64,000 bases of DNA from Maritalea sp051251695 (GCF_051251695.1 NZ_JBPOEU010000012.1:60611-124610), one strand, 5' to 3'; positions 8,418-17,316 are shown, numbered from the stretch's first letter. A program made the numbers and translations. Notes: generated by a model from the letters alone, not told the origin.

Positions 8418-9368
8418 ATGGCATCGTCTAAAAAACTCAAAGTTGCGGTTCAAATGGACCCAATCGACAAGATTGATCCAAAAGGCGATTCCAGTTTTGC
8501 CATGATGCTTGAAGCGCAAAATCGTGGTCACGACATTTTTTATTATGTTCCCGCGACCCTGGCGCTTGAAAACAATGTGGTCACCGCAAATGTCGCGCCA
8601 CTCTCCCTCACCGACGACGCAACCAATTGGTTTGAATTGGGTGAATTTAAAATCACCGACCTATCTGAGTTCGATGTGATCATGCTGCGTCAAGATCCGC
8701 CGTTTGATATGAATTACATCACCACGACACATCTTTTGGAGCGTTTGCATCCCAAAACGCTGGTGGTCAACGCGCCTGACCCTGTGCGCAACGCGCCAGA
8801 AAAGATTTTGGTCACCGAATTTCCTGAATTGATGCCACCCACTTTGGTCACCCGTGACCGCTCCCGCATTGTGAAATTTCGTGAGCAACACGGCGATATC
8901 ATCGTAAAACCACTTTTTGGCAATGGCGGCGCTGGGGTGTTTTTGCTGCGTGAGAACGACCAAAACTTGGTCTCATTGCTTGAAATGTTTGAGGATAGTT
9001 TCCCCGAACCTTTCATGGTTCAAAAATATCTGCCAGACGTTAGGAAAGGCGACAAACGCATTATCATCATTGATGGCGTGCCTGTCGCTGGCCTTAACCG
9101 CATTCCAGCAGAAGGCGAAGCACGTTCCAATATGCATGTGGGCGGGCGGCCTGAATTGAGCGAATTGACCGCACGCGAAAAAGATATTTGCGACAAAATC
9201 GCCCCGGCACTTAAAGCAAGAGACTTCATATTTGTTGGAATTGACGTGATCGGCGATTACATCACCGAAATCAACGTGACTTCCCCCACCGGCATTCGTG
9301 AAATCAAACGATTCGGCGGCCCAGACATCGCGGTATTGATTTGGGAAGCCATTGAAAAACGGCGCTAA
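8418..9368 (+). CDS. gshB: Glutathione synthase
   Basis: GshB joins gamma-glutamylcysteine and glycine with ATP to make glutathione. The 316-residue protein begins with KLKVAVQMDPIDKIDPKGDSS, typical of the N-terminal domain. It then shows the ATP-grasp region (DIIVKPLFGNGGAGVFLL) and the metal-binding end (FVGIDVIGDYITEINVTSPTGI). The ATG at 8418 has GGGAG eight bases upstream; an in-frame TTG at 8403 is less likely. It is the last gene of rsmI-yraN-gshB. Confidence 0.96.
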   Translation: MASSKKLKVAVQMDPIDKIDPKGDSSFAMMLEAQNRGHDIFYYVPATLALENNVVTANVAPLSLTDDATNWFELGEFKITDLSEFDVIMLRQDPPFDMNYITTTHLLERLHPKTLVVNAPDPVRNAPEKILVTEFPELMPPTLVTRDRSRIVKFREQHGDIIVKPLFGNGGAGVFLLRENDQNLVSLLEMFEDSFPEPFMVQKYLPDVRKGDKRIIIIDGVPVAGLNRIPAEGEARSNMHVGGRPELSELTAREKDICDKIAPALKARDFIFVGIDVIGDYITEINVTSPTGIREIKRFGGPDIAVLIWEAIEKRR

Positions 9369-9501
9369 CCGTTAAGCTTAGAATGGAACCTTTCGCCGCT
9401 TCAAACGTTCACATTAGATACAAACTACTTTTATAAACAAAGCGAGATAGAACTTGGCTTGGGGCGCATCTACACCAAATTGGGAGCGAAAAGCGAACAT
9501 C

Positions 9502-10125
9502 GTGGCATTCACAAATCGAATAATTATAAGTTTAAGTATTTTGGCGGGATTTCTGCCCGGTATCGGGCACGCTCAATCTGTGCCTGATACAAAATTGTCC
9601 GATCAAAATTACGAACACTCTGTGTTTGCGTTCTCTGGGCGTTTTCATTCGGGGTATTTTGGCGCCTCGTTCACGTTGCCGATAAATTTTGAAGACAATT
9701 ATATTGTAGGTGTTGGCTATCAGCGTTTTTTGGACACTGATCCAAATGGGTGGAACCTTGGCTTGGAATTGGGTTTGGCTGGTCGGCTGGGCGCAAACAG
9801 CTCAGCGGAAGTCTGGGGCGGTGGTGTGGTGCGATATGATGGTTGGATCCTTGGGGATACATGGCGTGTATCCCCTTCGCTAACCGCTGGCATAAGTGTC
9901 GTTTCGGACACAATTGGTGTCGAAAAAACGCGTGAAGCTGCCGCCGGTCAGTTAGCGGATATATTGTTCTATTTGGCGCCAGAAATCAGCGTGTCGAACG
10001 TTGATAATCCTCAATATGAGATTTTCACCCGCGTGCAACACCGATCTGGTCTTTGGGGTCTTACCGGATTTACGTCCATTGACGGATCAAACGCGATTGC
10101 TGCAGGATTTCGGTATAAATACTAA
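9502..10125 (+). CDS. Exported outer-membrane beta-barrel protein, possibly PagL-like lipid A deacylase
   Basis: The product (207 residues from GTG 9502) has an N-terminal signal peptide with a hydrophobic core (IIISLSILAGFLPG) and AQS-type cleavage near residue 25. It then has alternating amphipathic strands rich in Gly/Tyr/Phe and an aromatic C-terminal residue (GFRYKY), as in outer-membrane barrels. A His-Ser motif, QHRSGLWG, near residue 180 resembles the catalytic region of the acyloxyacyl hydrolase/PagL group, but that assignment is tentative. An upstream TTG at 9454 would place 16 charged residues before the signal. It converges on the LysR gene; the stop codons overlap. Confidence 0.6.
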   Translation: MAFTNRIIISLSILAGFLPGIGHAQSVPDTKLSDQNYEHSVFAFSGRFHSGYFGASFTLPINFEDNYIVGVGYQRFLDTDPNGWNLGLELGLAGRLGANSSAEVWGGGVVRYDGWILGDTWRVSPSLTAGISVVSDTIGVEKTREAAAGQLADILFYLAPEISVSNVDNPQYEIFTRVQHRSGLWGLTGFTSIDGSNAIAAGFRYKY

Positions 10126-11036
10126 ACTCGTCGGTCAGGCATTGTTTTGTCGAGCATCGGAAATAGCCAATTTTCAAAAATTTTGATCTTGGACCAGTTT
10201 TTTCGACGCTCCGGGTAACATAGCCAAATCGCAAATTCTTCTTTTTGCACATGTTCAAATGGCTGGATAAGTAAGCCGCTGGCTAATTCATCGCGATAAA
10301 AACTTGGCGTTAAAATACCCACGCCATGTCCAGACTGCGCAACGATGCCGTCCATTGCTTGTGTGCCGTATCGCAAGCCTCGCGCTGTCTTTAAGGCGCT
10401 TGCATCCGCCCCCGCCCCTTCAAGCCATTTACGCCACCATAAGTCCTCTGGGTCGATAAGTTGCATTTCCAATAGGTCTTGGGGGTGTTTTGGCACGCCA
10501 CCACTTCGCTTAGCCAAGCTGGGCGAAAGCATCGGCGTATAGTCAATATGCATGATTTTTCGAGCCACAAGGCCATCCCAATCGCCAAGGCCGGTCCGAA
10601 TGGCAACATCAACTCCAGCGCTTTGAAAATCATCATAGGAAGTATTTGAGATGTCTAGCTTTACAGCCAGCTCGTCACAGTGGACCTGGAAACCTCCTAA
10701 ATGCCGTGCTAGCCATGAACTTGCAAATGTCTGAGAAGTGGTGATGGTCAGCAGCCCGTCTGCATGTCCTTTGGCCTCGGCAAAAGACCGTCTGATTATT
10801 TCAAATGCTTCTGTGATTGAAGGGGCCAAGCGAACACCAGCTTCAGATAAACTTACCTGACGTGTGCCGCGAATAAAAAGGGGTTCCCCGAACCGGTCTT
10901 CAAGTTGCTTTATTTGATAACTTACGGCGGCCTGTGTCATATTTAACTCATTGGCAGCCTTAGTAAAACTCTTATGTCGAGACGCAGCTTCAAACGCGCG
11001 TAAGGCGGTCAATGGGGGAAGAGGTTGTAGGCTCAT
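10122..11036 (-). CDS. LysR-family transcriptional regulator (GcvA-like)
   Basis: This 304-residue LysR-type regulator begins PLPPLTALRAFEAASRHKSF, typical of the GcvA subgroup. A helix-turn-helix follows (FTKAANELNMTQAAVSYQIKQLE), then a substrate-binding domain. The ATG at 11036 has AAGGAG nine bases upstream. The open frame continues upstream, but those codons are unlike the family. The ribosome-binding site lies inside a perfect inverted repeat that contains a T-N11-A LysR box, which suggests autoregulation. Divergent gene: a DUF1127 protein. Confidence 0.9.
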   Translation of the reverse strand: MSLQPLPPLTALRAFEAASRHKSFTKAANELNMTQAAVSYQIKQLEDRFGEPLFIRGTRQVSLSEAGVRLAPSITEAFEIIRRSFAEAKGHADGLLTITTSQTFASSWLARHLGGFQVHCDELAVKLDISNTSYDDFQSAGVDVAIRTGLGDWDGLVARKIMHIDYTPMLSPSLAKRSGGVPKHPQDLLEMQLIDPEDLWWRKWLEGAGADASALKTARGLRYGTQAMDGIVAQSGHGVGILTPSFYRDELASGLLIQPFEHVQKEEFAIWLCYPERRKNWSKIKIFENWLFPMLDKTMPDRRV

Positions 11037-11058
11037 GCATAAATTCTCCTTATGCATG
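11034..11058. promoter_or_regulatory. Perfect 9-bp inverted repeat with LysR T-N11-A box over the LysR start
   Basis: CATGCATAA (11034-11042) and TTATGCATG (11050-11058) flank a 7-base loop that holds the GGAG of the LysR ribosome-binding site. The dyad contains T-N11-A. It could be the regulator's operator, an mRNA hairpin hiding the ribosome-binding site, or both. Confidence 0.6.
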
Positions 11059-11136
11059 ATAGCTGAGCTTTTGTTGGTGGACAAGCGGGTTTTTGGACAT
11101 GATGACTTCAACGAACAACCCATATTGGAGATCAAC

Positions 11137-11358
11137 ATGACTTGTGTAGACAATATCAATGTTCCACGTGAATCTTACCGTCAACGTGTTGGCAGTTGGT
11201 TCCTGCGCTTTACAAAAGCAATTTGGACCGGGCGTCGTCAGCCGGCACAAAAGCGGCAACGACCAATTATCCCCAATGATCGCATGGTTGAGCTAAGTCC
11301 ACATTTGTTGCGCGATATAGGCTTTGTCGATCCGCCAATCGAGCGCAAATACAAATAA
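11137..11358 (+). CDS. DUF1127 small basic protein
   Basis: The 73-residue protein ends in the DUF1127 pattern LSPHLLRDIGF, preceded by a basic stretch (GRRQPAQKRQRP). DUF1127 proteins in rhizobia and Rhodobacter relatives are linked to RNA binding and to phosphate or carbon control in some species; the role here is unknown. The ATG at 11137 has GGAG seven bases upstream, so the longer open frame from 10951 is not used. It is divergent from the LysR gene, which may control it. Confidence 0.8.
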   Translation: MTCVDNINVPRESYRQRVGSWFLRFTKAIWTGRRQPAQKRQRPIIPNDRMVELSPHLLRDIGFVDPPIERKYK

Positions 11359-11441
11359 CACGTTCCTGAAATGTTCTTGTGCGTCCATTCATAGGCTGCT
11401 AGCCTTAGGATATATACTTAAAGACATTTCAGGACCTTTTA

Positions 11442-12959
11442 ATGGTTACCCGAGTTCAAACCGTTGCTTTTCAAGGCATTCAAGCCCTCCCGGTAGACGT
11501 GCAAGTGCAGGTCGCCAACGGCATGCCCGCTTTTAACATTGTCGGGCTGCCGGACAAAGCCGTTGGTGAAAGCAAGGAGCGCGTGCGCTCTGCACTGACG
11601 TCGTCCGGTCTTTCCTTACCGCCCAAGCGCATCACCATAAATCTCGCCCCCGCCGACTTGCCCAAAGAAGGCTCGCACTATGATCTGCCGATTGCCCTTG
11701 GGCTAATGGCGGCCATCGGGGCTATTCCCGGCGACAGTCTTGATGAGTTTGTGGTGTTAGGAGAATTGGCGCTCGATGGCCGTATTTCATCAGTTGCCGG
11801 CACTTTACCCGCTGCAATCTCAGCAGAATCCCAAGAACGGGGGCTAATTTGCCCTCATGACTGTGGGCCAGAGGCGGCTTGGGCCGGTGAGGAACTTAAC
11901 ATTATCGCGCCGGTTAATTTACTGGCGCTGGTTAATCATCTTACTGGCAACCAACTCTGCGCAAGGCCTGTCGCAAGGCGGCGAGATCGCAATCTTTCGT
12001 TGCCAGACCTAAGTGAGATCAAGGGGCAAGAAGCTGCAAAACGGGCTCTAGAAGTTGCAGCGGCTGGCGGACATAATTTCTTGATGATGGGGCCGCCCGG
12101 GGCTGGAAAGTCGATGTTGGCCGCTCGACTACCTTCTATCTTACCCCCGCTCAACCCACGCGAATTGCTTGACGTTTCAATGGTTCAGTCAATTGCGGGC
12201 GAATTGGCGGGCGGGCAATTGTCCGATAGTCGACCATTTCGCGCACCGCACCATTCTGCGTCCATGGCTGCGCTCATCGGTGGCGGGCTTAAAGTGCGCC
12301 CGGGTGAAGTCTCGCTCGCCCATAATGGGGTGTTGTTTCTCGACGAATTGCCTGAATTTGCCCCCCAAGTTATCGACGGATTACGTCAGCCGTTGGAAAG
12401 CGGGGAAACAGTCATCGCCCGGGCGAACCACCGGGTGGTTTATCCATCTCGGGTGCAGTTGGTCGCCGCGATGAATCCGTGCAAATGCGGCATGGCAGGC
12501 ACGCCGGGACACACCTGCAAACGCGGTAACCGCTGCGCGGATGACTATCAGGGGCGCATCTCAGGACCATTTTTGGACCGTATCGACATTCGAATTGATG
12601 TGCCAGCCGTCACCGCGCTAGATATGATTGAGCCTGGAGAGGCTGAACCAAGCGCGAAGGTCGCGGCCCGCGTCATGCAGGCGCGTGAAATTCAACTGGA
12701 TCGATATATGCGCTTGGGCGCAAAAGGCATCTACAATAATGCCGCAACAAGCGCGAAAATAATCGAACAAGTGGCGCAGCCCGATAAGGAAGGTAAAAAA
12801 CTACTGATCCAAGCGGCTGAAAAATTCTCACTGTCCGCTCGGGCCTATCATCGCGTTTTAAAAGTGGCACGAACGCTTGCGGATTTGTCGCACACTGAAC
12901 ATATTAAAAAGTCGCACATCGCAGAAGCACTGGGCTACCGTATCGGCATTGGAGCGTAA
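11442..12959 (+). CDS. comM: YifB/ComM family Mg-chelatase-like AAA ATPase
   Basis: ComM is a hexameric helicase that drives branch migration during natural transformation in some bacteria; YifB homologues are widespread. The 505-residue protein has an N-terminal Lon-protease-like fold (SHYDLPIALGLMAAIGAI), Walker A GPPGAGKS at 217-224, Walker B VLFLDELPEF, and a zinc-like cysteine cluster (NPCKCGMAGTPGHTCKRGNRC). The C-terminal Mg-chelatase domain follows. Full length. Confidence 0.95.
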   Translation: MVTRVQTVAFQGIQALPVDVQVQVANGMPAFNIVGLPDKAVGESKERVRSALTSSGLSLPPKRITINLAPADLPKEGSHYDLPIALGLMAAIGAIPGDSLDEFVVLGELALDGRISSVAGTLPAAISAESQERGLICPHDCGPEAAWAGEELNIIAPVNLLALVNHLTGNQLCARPVARRRDRNLSLPDLSEIKGQEAAKRALEVAAAGGHNFLMMGPPGAGKSMLAARLPSILPPLNPRELLDVSMVQSIAGELAGGQLSDSRPFRAPHHSASMAALIGGGLKVRPGEVSLAHNGVLFLDELPEFAPQVIDGLRQPLESGETVIARANHRVVYPSRVQLVAAMNPCKCGMAGTPGHTCKRGNRCADDYQGRISGPFLDRIDIRIDVPAVTALDMIEPGEAEPSAKVAARVMQAREIQLDRYMRLGAKGIYNNAATSAKIIEQVAQPDKEGKKLLIQAAEKFSLSARAYHRVLKVARTLADLSHTEHIKKSHIAEALGYRIGIGA

Positions 12960-12968
12960 GGAATTAAA

Positions 12969-13508
12969 ATGCTCAAAATCTATCTTCAACTCGCTTACAA
13001 TAATTTGTTCGCCAATCATCGTCTGCTGACCGCAGCCGAACAGTTGAACCCTGGTGAGTTTGAAGCCAAAGGGGTTAGCTTTTTCCCCTCGATAAAGAAG
13101 ACGCTAAACCATAACATTACGGTTGATTGGTATTATGTAGACGCATTTGAAGGTGGAACGCTTGGGGTGAAAGCTTGGGAAAATGAAGAGCCATTTGAGG
13201 ATGCAACATCGCTAAAGCACGCTCAGCGTGCGGTGGACAAAAGGCTTATTAAGTTTTGTGCTGAGTTAAAAGACGATGATTTACCAAAAATGGTGTCCTT
13301 GCTTCGATATAAAGAGCCATTGGGTAATGTTTTGCCGCATCTGTTGCAACATCAAGTCCATCATCGGGGCCAGGCCCACGCCATGTTTTCAGGCACTTCG
13401 GTTGCGCCCCCGCAATTGGATGAATTCATGTTTAAGGCCGATAGCAGCGAGCGGGTGAAGGACTTGGCCGAGCTTGGCTTGGTCGAAGCCGATTTGCCAA
13501 ATTACTGA
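12969..13508 (+). CDS. DinB-family four-helix protein
   Basis: This 179-residue protein resembles the DinB superfamily of metal-binding four-helix bundles. The opening YLQLAYNNLFANHRLL helix, an NHN pair near residue 49 and HQVHHRGQAH near residue 130 fit the usual three-histidine metal site. Members include mycothiol/bacillithiol transferases and uncharacterised damage-inducible proteins; no substrate can be assigned. It starts nine bases after comM and is probably co-transcribed. Confidence 0.75.
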   Translation: MLKIYLQLAYNNLFANHRLLTAAEQLNPGEFEAKGVSFFPSIKKTLNHNITVDWYYVDAFEGGTLGVKAWENEEPFEDATSLKHAQRAVDKRLIKFCAELKDDDLPKMVSLLRYKEPLGNVLPHLLQHQVHHRGQAHAMFSGTSVAPPQLDEFMFKADSSERVKDLAELGLVEADLPNY

Positions 13509-13543
13509 TTGTGTCAAGAATTTCAAAACGTTGAGATATTCCA

Positions 13544-13963
13544 ATGCTAGAACACCAAATTACGGTGGAACATAAAGTTCCTTCTGTAGAAGAATATTGC
13601 GCCATGCGCATAGCAACCGGCTTGAGTGCAAAAACCGAGCAAATGGCGTCCATCGGATTGCCAAATTCCATTTTCGCAATATCTATACGCGACGAAAGTG
13701 GCGATTTGATCGCCATGGGGCGATTGGTCGGTGACGGCGGGTGTTTTGTGCAAGTTGCAGATATTGCCGTGCGGCCCGATTGGCAGGGGCAGGGCTTAGG
13801 GCGCAAAGTGATGCAGGAATTGATGACATTTGTGCAAGAAAACTTGCCCAAATCTATTTGGGTCAACTTGTTCGCTGATGGGACGGCAAAAGAACTCTAC
13901 AAACAGTTCGGATTTGGCGAAACAGCGCCATCTTCAGTCGGCATGGCAAAATACAGCACATAA
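13544..13963 (+). CDS. GNAT family N-acetyltransferase
   Basis: The 139-residue protein has the GNAT core. Motif A (VADIAVRPDWQGQGLGRKVMQEL) carries the Q/R-x-x-G-x-G/A acetyl-CoA loop, and YKQFGF near residue 124 is motif B. The acceptor substrate is unknown. It lies 35 bases after the DinB-like gene and is closed by a terminator shared with aceA on the other strand. Confidence 0.88.
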   Translation: MLEHQITVEHKVPSVEEYCAMRIATGLSAKTEQMASIGLPNSIFAISIRDESGDLIAMGRLVGDGGCFVQVADIAVRPDWQGQGLGRKVMQELMTFVQENLPKSIWVNLFADGTAKELYKQFGFGETAPSSVGMAKYST

Positions 13964-13965
13964 AA

Positions 13966-13991
13966 AAACCGACGGGAAAACCCGCCGGTTT
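13966..13991. terminator. Intrinsic terminator between GNAT gene and aceA
   Basis: The stem AAACCG-A-CGGG / CCCG-C-CGGTTT has one mismatch, an AAAA loop and flanking A and T runs. It lies after the GNAT stop and faces the aceA 3' end, so it may serve both strands. Confidence 0.75.
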
Positions 13992-14072
13992 AAGTTCTCA
14001 ACAGGCTCAGCACGACTAAAGTGGGGACGCGTGCAAAACCCATAAGAGTTGAGATATCAATTTAAAGTACTC

Positions 14073-15359
14073 TTAGAACTGGGCTGTTTCTGTTGATTCA
14101 GCCATCGCTGTTGTTGAGCTATTGCCCTGGCTAACTGTCATGGAAACCGCATCAAAATAGCTAGTTCCAACTTCGCGCTGGTGACGCGTCGCGGAGAAAC
14201 CACGGCTTTCCGCACCAAATTCAGCTTGTTGAAGCTCTGAGTAGGCGGCCATACCCCGTTCTTTGTAGCGGCTTGCCAAATCAAAGGTTGTGTAGCTTAG
14301 GTTGTGGAAGCCAGCCAACGTGATGAACTGGTATTTATATCCCATCGCACCTAGTTCAGCCTGGAACTTAGCCATTTCAGCTTCGCCCATATGTTTCGCC
14401 CAGTTAAAGGATGGTGAGCAATTGTAGGCCAGCATTTGGTCTGGGAATTGTCGTTTAATAGATTCTGCAAATCGGCGTGCATCATCCAAGTTTGGTGTGG
14501 ATGTCTCGCACCAAATAAGGTCAGCATAAGGCGCATAAGCCAAGCCACGTGCAATTGCGGCATCAAACCCGCCTTTTAGGCGGTAAAAGCCTTCTTCCGT
14601 GCGCTCACCGGTTACAAATGGCGCATCATATTCGTCAACATCTGAGGTGATCAAACGTGCCGCTTCCGCATCAGTACGTGCCATGATGAGGGTCGGAACG
14701 CCCATAACGTCTGCTGCCAAACGCGCTGCATTCAACGTACGCACGAAAGTTTTGGTTGGCACCAAAACTTTGCCGCCCAAATGCCCGCATTTTTTCTCAG
14801 ATGCCAGTTGATCTTCAAAGTGTACCGCAGCGGCCCCTGCTTCAATCATGCCTTTCATCAATTCAAATGCATTGAGTTGGCCGCCAAATCCGGCTTCAGC
14901 ATCCGCGATGATCGGCGCAAAGAAATCCAAATCTGTTGTCTCTTCGCCGGAAAGCTTTTCCATTGTCTGGATTTGGTCCGCACGTTGCAGCGCTTTATTG
15001 ATGCGTTTTACAACTGCAGGCACACTGTCAGCCGGGTAAAGGCTTTGATCAGGGTACATATTACCAGAATTGTTGGCGTCTGCCGCAACTTGCCAACCCG
15101 AAAGATAAATCGCTTTCAGCCCTGCTTTGATCTGCTGAACGGCTTGGTTACCAGTAAAGGTACCAAGTGTTGGCACGTAATCTTCGGTATGCAACAAATT
15201 CCAAAGTTTTTTCGCGCCATTTTCGGCGAGCGAATATTTGATGGGCAAAGAACCGGCCAATTTGGCCACGTCTTCGGGTGTATATGTGCGGGCAATATTA
15301 TCCCAGCGATCGGGTGCCCATTCAGGTGCTGCAAATTGTTTTTTGTTTCGGTCAAGCAT
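14073..15359 (-). CDS. aceA: Isocitrate lyase
   Basis: AceA cleaves isocitrate to glyoxylate and succinate, the first glyoxylate-shunt step for growth on acetate or fatty acids. The 428-residue protein has the catalytic loop KKCGH at 189-193 (C191), the substrate/metal segments SGWQVAADANNSGNMYPDQS and ADAEAGFGG, and NCSPSFNW. The ATG at 15359 is preferred; 11 further in-frame residues upstream are not family-like. The next gene upstream on the same strand is a small conserved protein, and a ScfR/RamB-type regulator is divergent. Confidence 0.96.
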   Translation of the reverse strand: MLDRNKKQFAAPEWAPDRWDNIARTYTPEDVAKLAGSLPIKYSLAENGAKKLWNLLHTEDYVPTLGTFTGNQAVQQIKAGLKAIYLSGWQVAADANNSGNMYPDQSLYPADSVPAVVKRINKALQRADQIQTMEKLSGEETTDLDFFAPIIADAEAGFGGQLNAFELMKGMIEAGAAAVHFEDQLASEKKCGHLGGKVLVPTKTFVRTLNAARLAADVMGVPTLIMARTDAEAARLITSDVDEYDAPFVTGERTEEGFYRLKGGFDAAIARGLAYAPYADLIWCETSTPNLDDARRFAESIKRQFPDQMLAYNCSPSFNWAKHMGEAEMAKFQAELGAMGYKYQFITLAGFHNLSYTTFDLASRYKERGMAAYSELQQAEFGAESRGFSATRHQREVGTSYFDAVSMTVSQGNSSTTAMAESTETAQF

Positions 15360-15473
15360 GATCTTATGTCCTGTTTTGCCATTTTGGCTCAAAGCGCCGC
15401 CGATCCCTGGAACGGCGATTTTAGCCGAGCCAAGGAGCGTTGGAGAGATTGGTGAAAAGAGACTTGGTTTTGT

Positions 15474-15719
15474 TTACTGCGCTGTGCTGCGTCTAAATGT
15501 TGCGGAAATCATTGGATTGCCGTCGAACATTTCGGTGACAATCTCATCACCTTCAGCCAGCGAAAACTGATGTTTGTCCACTGGTCCCACAATCGCAAAG
15601 CCCAACTTATCAAGTCCCTTGGCTTTGAACTGGCGCATCGCATCTGCGACGGTGCGCGCAATGATCGTGATATATTCATCTTGCGTAGCATGTGGCCGGT
15701 TGTCGATTGTGTGTGTCAT
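15474..15719 (-). CDS. Small conserved protein upstream of aceA
   Basis: This 81-residue protein is not assigned to a named family. It has one compact alpha/beta domain with no signal or membrane segment. The ATG at 15719 has a strong ribosome-binding site (GGAGG), and it lies 114 bases upstream of aceA on the same strand, so the two are probably one transcript. Sequence such as GFAIVGPVDKHQFSLAEGDEIV suggests a small beta-rich fold. A role in glyoxylate-shunt control is only a guess from position. Confidence 0.75.
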   Translation of the reverse strand: MTHTIDNRPHATQDEYITIIARTVADAMRQFKAKGLDKLGFAIVGPVDKHQFSLAEGDEIVTEMFDGNPMISATFRRSTAQ

Positions 15720-15735
15720 TTTTTCCTCCGTCTCC

Positions 15736-15748
15736 CGGAACCGTTCCG
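15736..15748. promoter_or_regulatory. Perfect palindrome CGGAAC-C-GTTCCG
   Basis: This 13-base perfect dyad lies 17 bases upstream of the ATG at 15719, beside its ribosome-binding site, in the divergent region facing the ScfR-type regulator. It may be an operator or a leader hairpin. Confidence 0.4.
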
Positions 15749-15759
15749 AGAAGTGATGA

Positions 15760-15873
15760 TGTAAAGATTTGACATTTGCCGCATAAATGCAAGATAATTC
15801 ATAAAATCAACGTGTTAAGCTGTAAAGTTTAGCAAAGCATGAGACGCAAGATTGTAAATTTTTGTAAAGTTTA
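15760..15873. promoter_or_regulatory. Cluster of TGTAAAGTTT-type repeats, candidate operator of the ScfR/RamB-type regulator
   Basis: Four copies share TGTAAA: TGTAAAGATTT at 15760-15770, TGTAAAGTTTA at 15821-15831, TGTAAATTTTT at 15853-15863 and TGTAAAGTTTA at 15863-15873. The second continues into AGCAAAG, giving AAAGTTTAGCAAAG, which resembles RamB-type sites. They fill the region between the aceA operon and the divergent regulator. Confidence 0.5.
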
Positions 15874-15894
15874 TAATAGCCGTGGGAGGCGAAT

Positions 15895-17316
15895 GTGGAA
15901 AAGTCCGGGCCACAAATTGGTGGTAAAATCAGGCGGTTGCGGCGGCAAAAGCACATTTCTCAAGCTGACTTGGCTACAGCGTTGGGCATCTCGGCGAGCT
16001 ACTTGAATTTGCTCGAACACAATCGGCGTAACATCACCGTTCCTTTGTTGTTTAAGCTTGCTGGGCATTTTGGCATCGAGCCGGGCGAATTGGTGGAAAG
16101 TGATGAAGGTCAACTTGTCGGCGATTTAATGGAATTGTTTGGCGATGATATCTTTGCCGATACGGACCTGACCAATCATGAAATTCGTGATTTGGCATTT
16201 TCCAACCCATCGGCGGGGCGCGCAATATTGCGCTTGTTCGACAAATTTCAGGAAGTACAGTCAAATAGCGGGGGAACCAACAAGCCAGACGGTACGGACC
16301 AAGCGCCGGTCACTGGCTATCACATGGCGACCGAAGCTATTTCTGACTTCATTCAAGAAAATGCTAACCACTTCCCCGCCCTTGAAGTGTCTGCTGAGCG
16401 GGTACGGCACGATATCGATCATGCATCGGACAGTTTTGAGCTGGGGTTAAAAACATATTTGGCCAATGTCTTTGGCCTTGAATGCAAAATGACATCATTG
16501 CCTTCGGGCATCGCCCAGCAATTGGATGAGGACACCAACAAGCTGCATATTTCAGATATTTTGGGCCCAGAATCCGCTCTGTTTTCCATGGCGCATCGCG
16601 CAGCGTTGCTGACCGCGACACAACAAATTGACAATATTGTTGATCAATCAAACCTGCCGGAGGGCGATGCGCCCATGTTGGCGCGGAATGTTCTTGCATC
16701 ATATTTCGCTGCCTCGTTGGTGATGCCCTACACCCCATTTCTCGCCGCTTGTCGCGAGTATCGGTATGATGTGGAGCGCTTGTCGCGTCGGTTCGGCGCG
16801 AGTTTTGAACAAGTTTGCCACCGCATGACCACATTGCAGCGTACAGGTGAACAAGGCATTCCCCTGCATTTGGTGCGGACAGACATTGCTGGCAACATAT
16901 CCAAACGCTTTTCGCTGTCCGGCATTCATATCCCTCGCCATTCAGGCGCGTGTCCGCGCTGGAATATTTACTCAGCATTTTTGCAACCTGAAAAAATCAA
17001 TATCCAAATTTCGCAGATGCCTGACAATGAAACCTATTTTTGCATCGCCAAATCAATTGCCAAGGGCGGCTATCGACACAATGCGCCCCGGCGTCATCTA
17101 TCGATCGGATTGGGATGTCACATTTCACACGCCAAAGAGATGATTTATTCGGAAGGTGTTGACCTTAAAAACTTAAGCCAAGTCGTGCCCATTGGCGTCG
17201 GGTGCCGCATATGCCCCCGGCTGGAATGCGGCCAACGTGCTCACCCCCCTGCAGACCATAGGTTTCAAATCGACAGTGCGACAAAGCCTGAAAACCTATA
17301 TGCGAAGATGCGTTGA
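15895..17316 (+). CDS. Short-chain fatty-acyl-CoA regulator, XRE family (ScfR/RamB type)
   Basis: The 473-residue protein has an N-terminal XRE helix-turn-helix at about residues 7-62 (SQADLATALGISASYLNLLEHN). A central IrrE/ImmA-like region follows, then a C-terminal regulator domain ending in a cysteine cluster (CRICPRLEC). This architecture is that of RamB and related short-chain acyl-CoA regulators that control glyoxylate-shunt or acetate genes. The GTG start has GGGAGG five bases upstream. The divergent partner is the aceA operon, which fits that role. The TGTAAAG repeats between them are its likely sites. Confidence 0.88.
   Translation: MEKSGPQIGGKIRRLRRQKHISQADLATALGISASYLNLLEHNRRNITVPLLFKLAGHFGIEPGELVESDEGQLVGDLMELFGDDIFADTDLTNHEIRDLAFSNPSAGRAILRLFDKFQEVQSNSGGTNKPDGTDQAPVTGYHMATEAISDFIQENANHFPALEVSAERVRHDIDHASDSFELGLKTYLANVFGLECKMTSLPSGIAQQLDEDTNKLHISDILGPESALFSMAHRAALLTATQQIDNIVDQSNLPEGDAPMLARNVLASYFAASLVMPYTPFLAACREYRYDVERLSRRFGASFEQVCHRMTTLQRTGEQGIPLHLVRTDIAGNISKRFSLSGIHIPRHSGACPRWNIYSAFLQPEKINIQISQMPDNETYFCIAKSIAKGGYRHNAPRRHLSIGLGCHISHAKEMIYSEGVDLKNLSQVVPIGVGCRICPRLECGQRAHPPADHRFQIDSATKPENLYAKMR

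Noticed and set aside
7659..8531. 290-residue frame opposite rsmI-yraN
   Set aside because: Antisense to three well-supported genes; no family resemblance.
14781..15455. 224-residue frame opposite aceA
   Set aside because: Shadow of the aceA coding strand.
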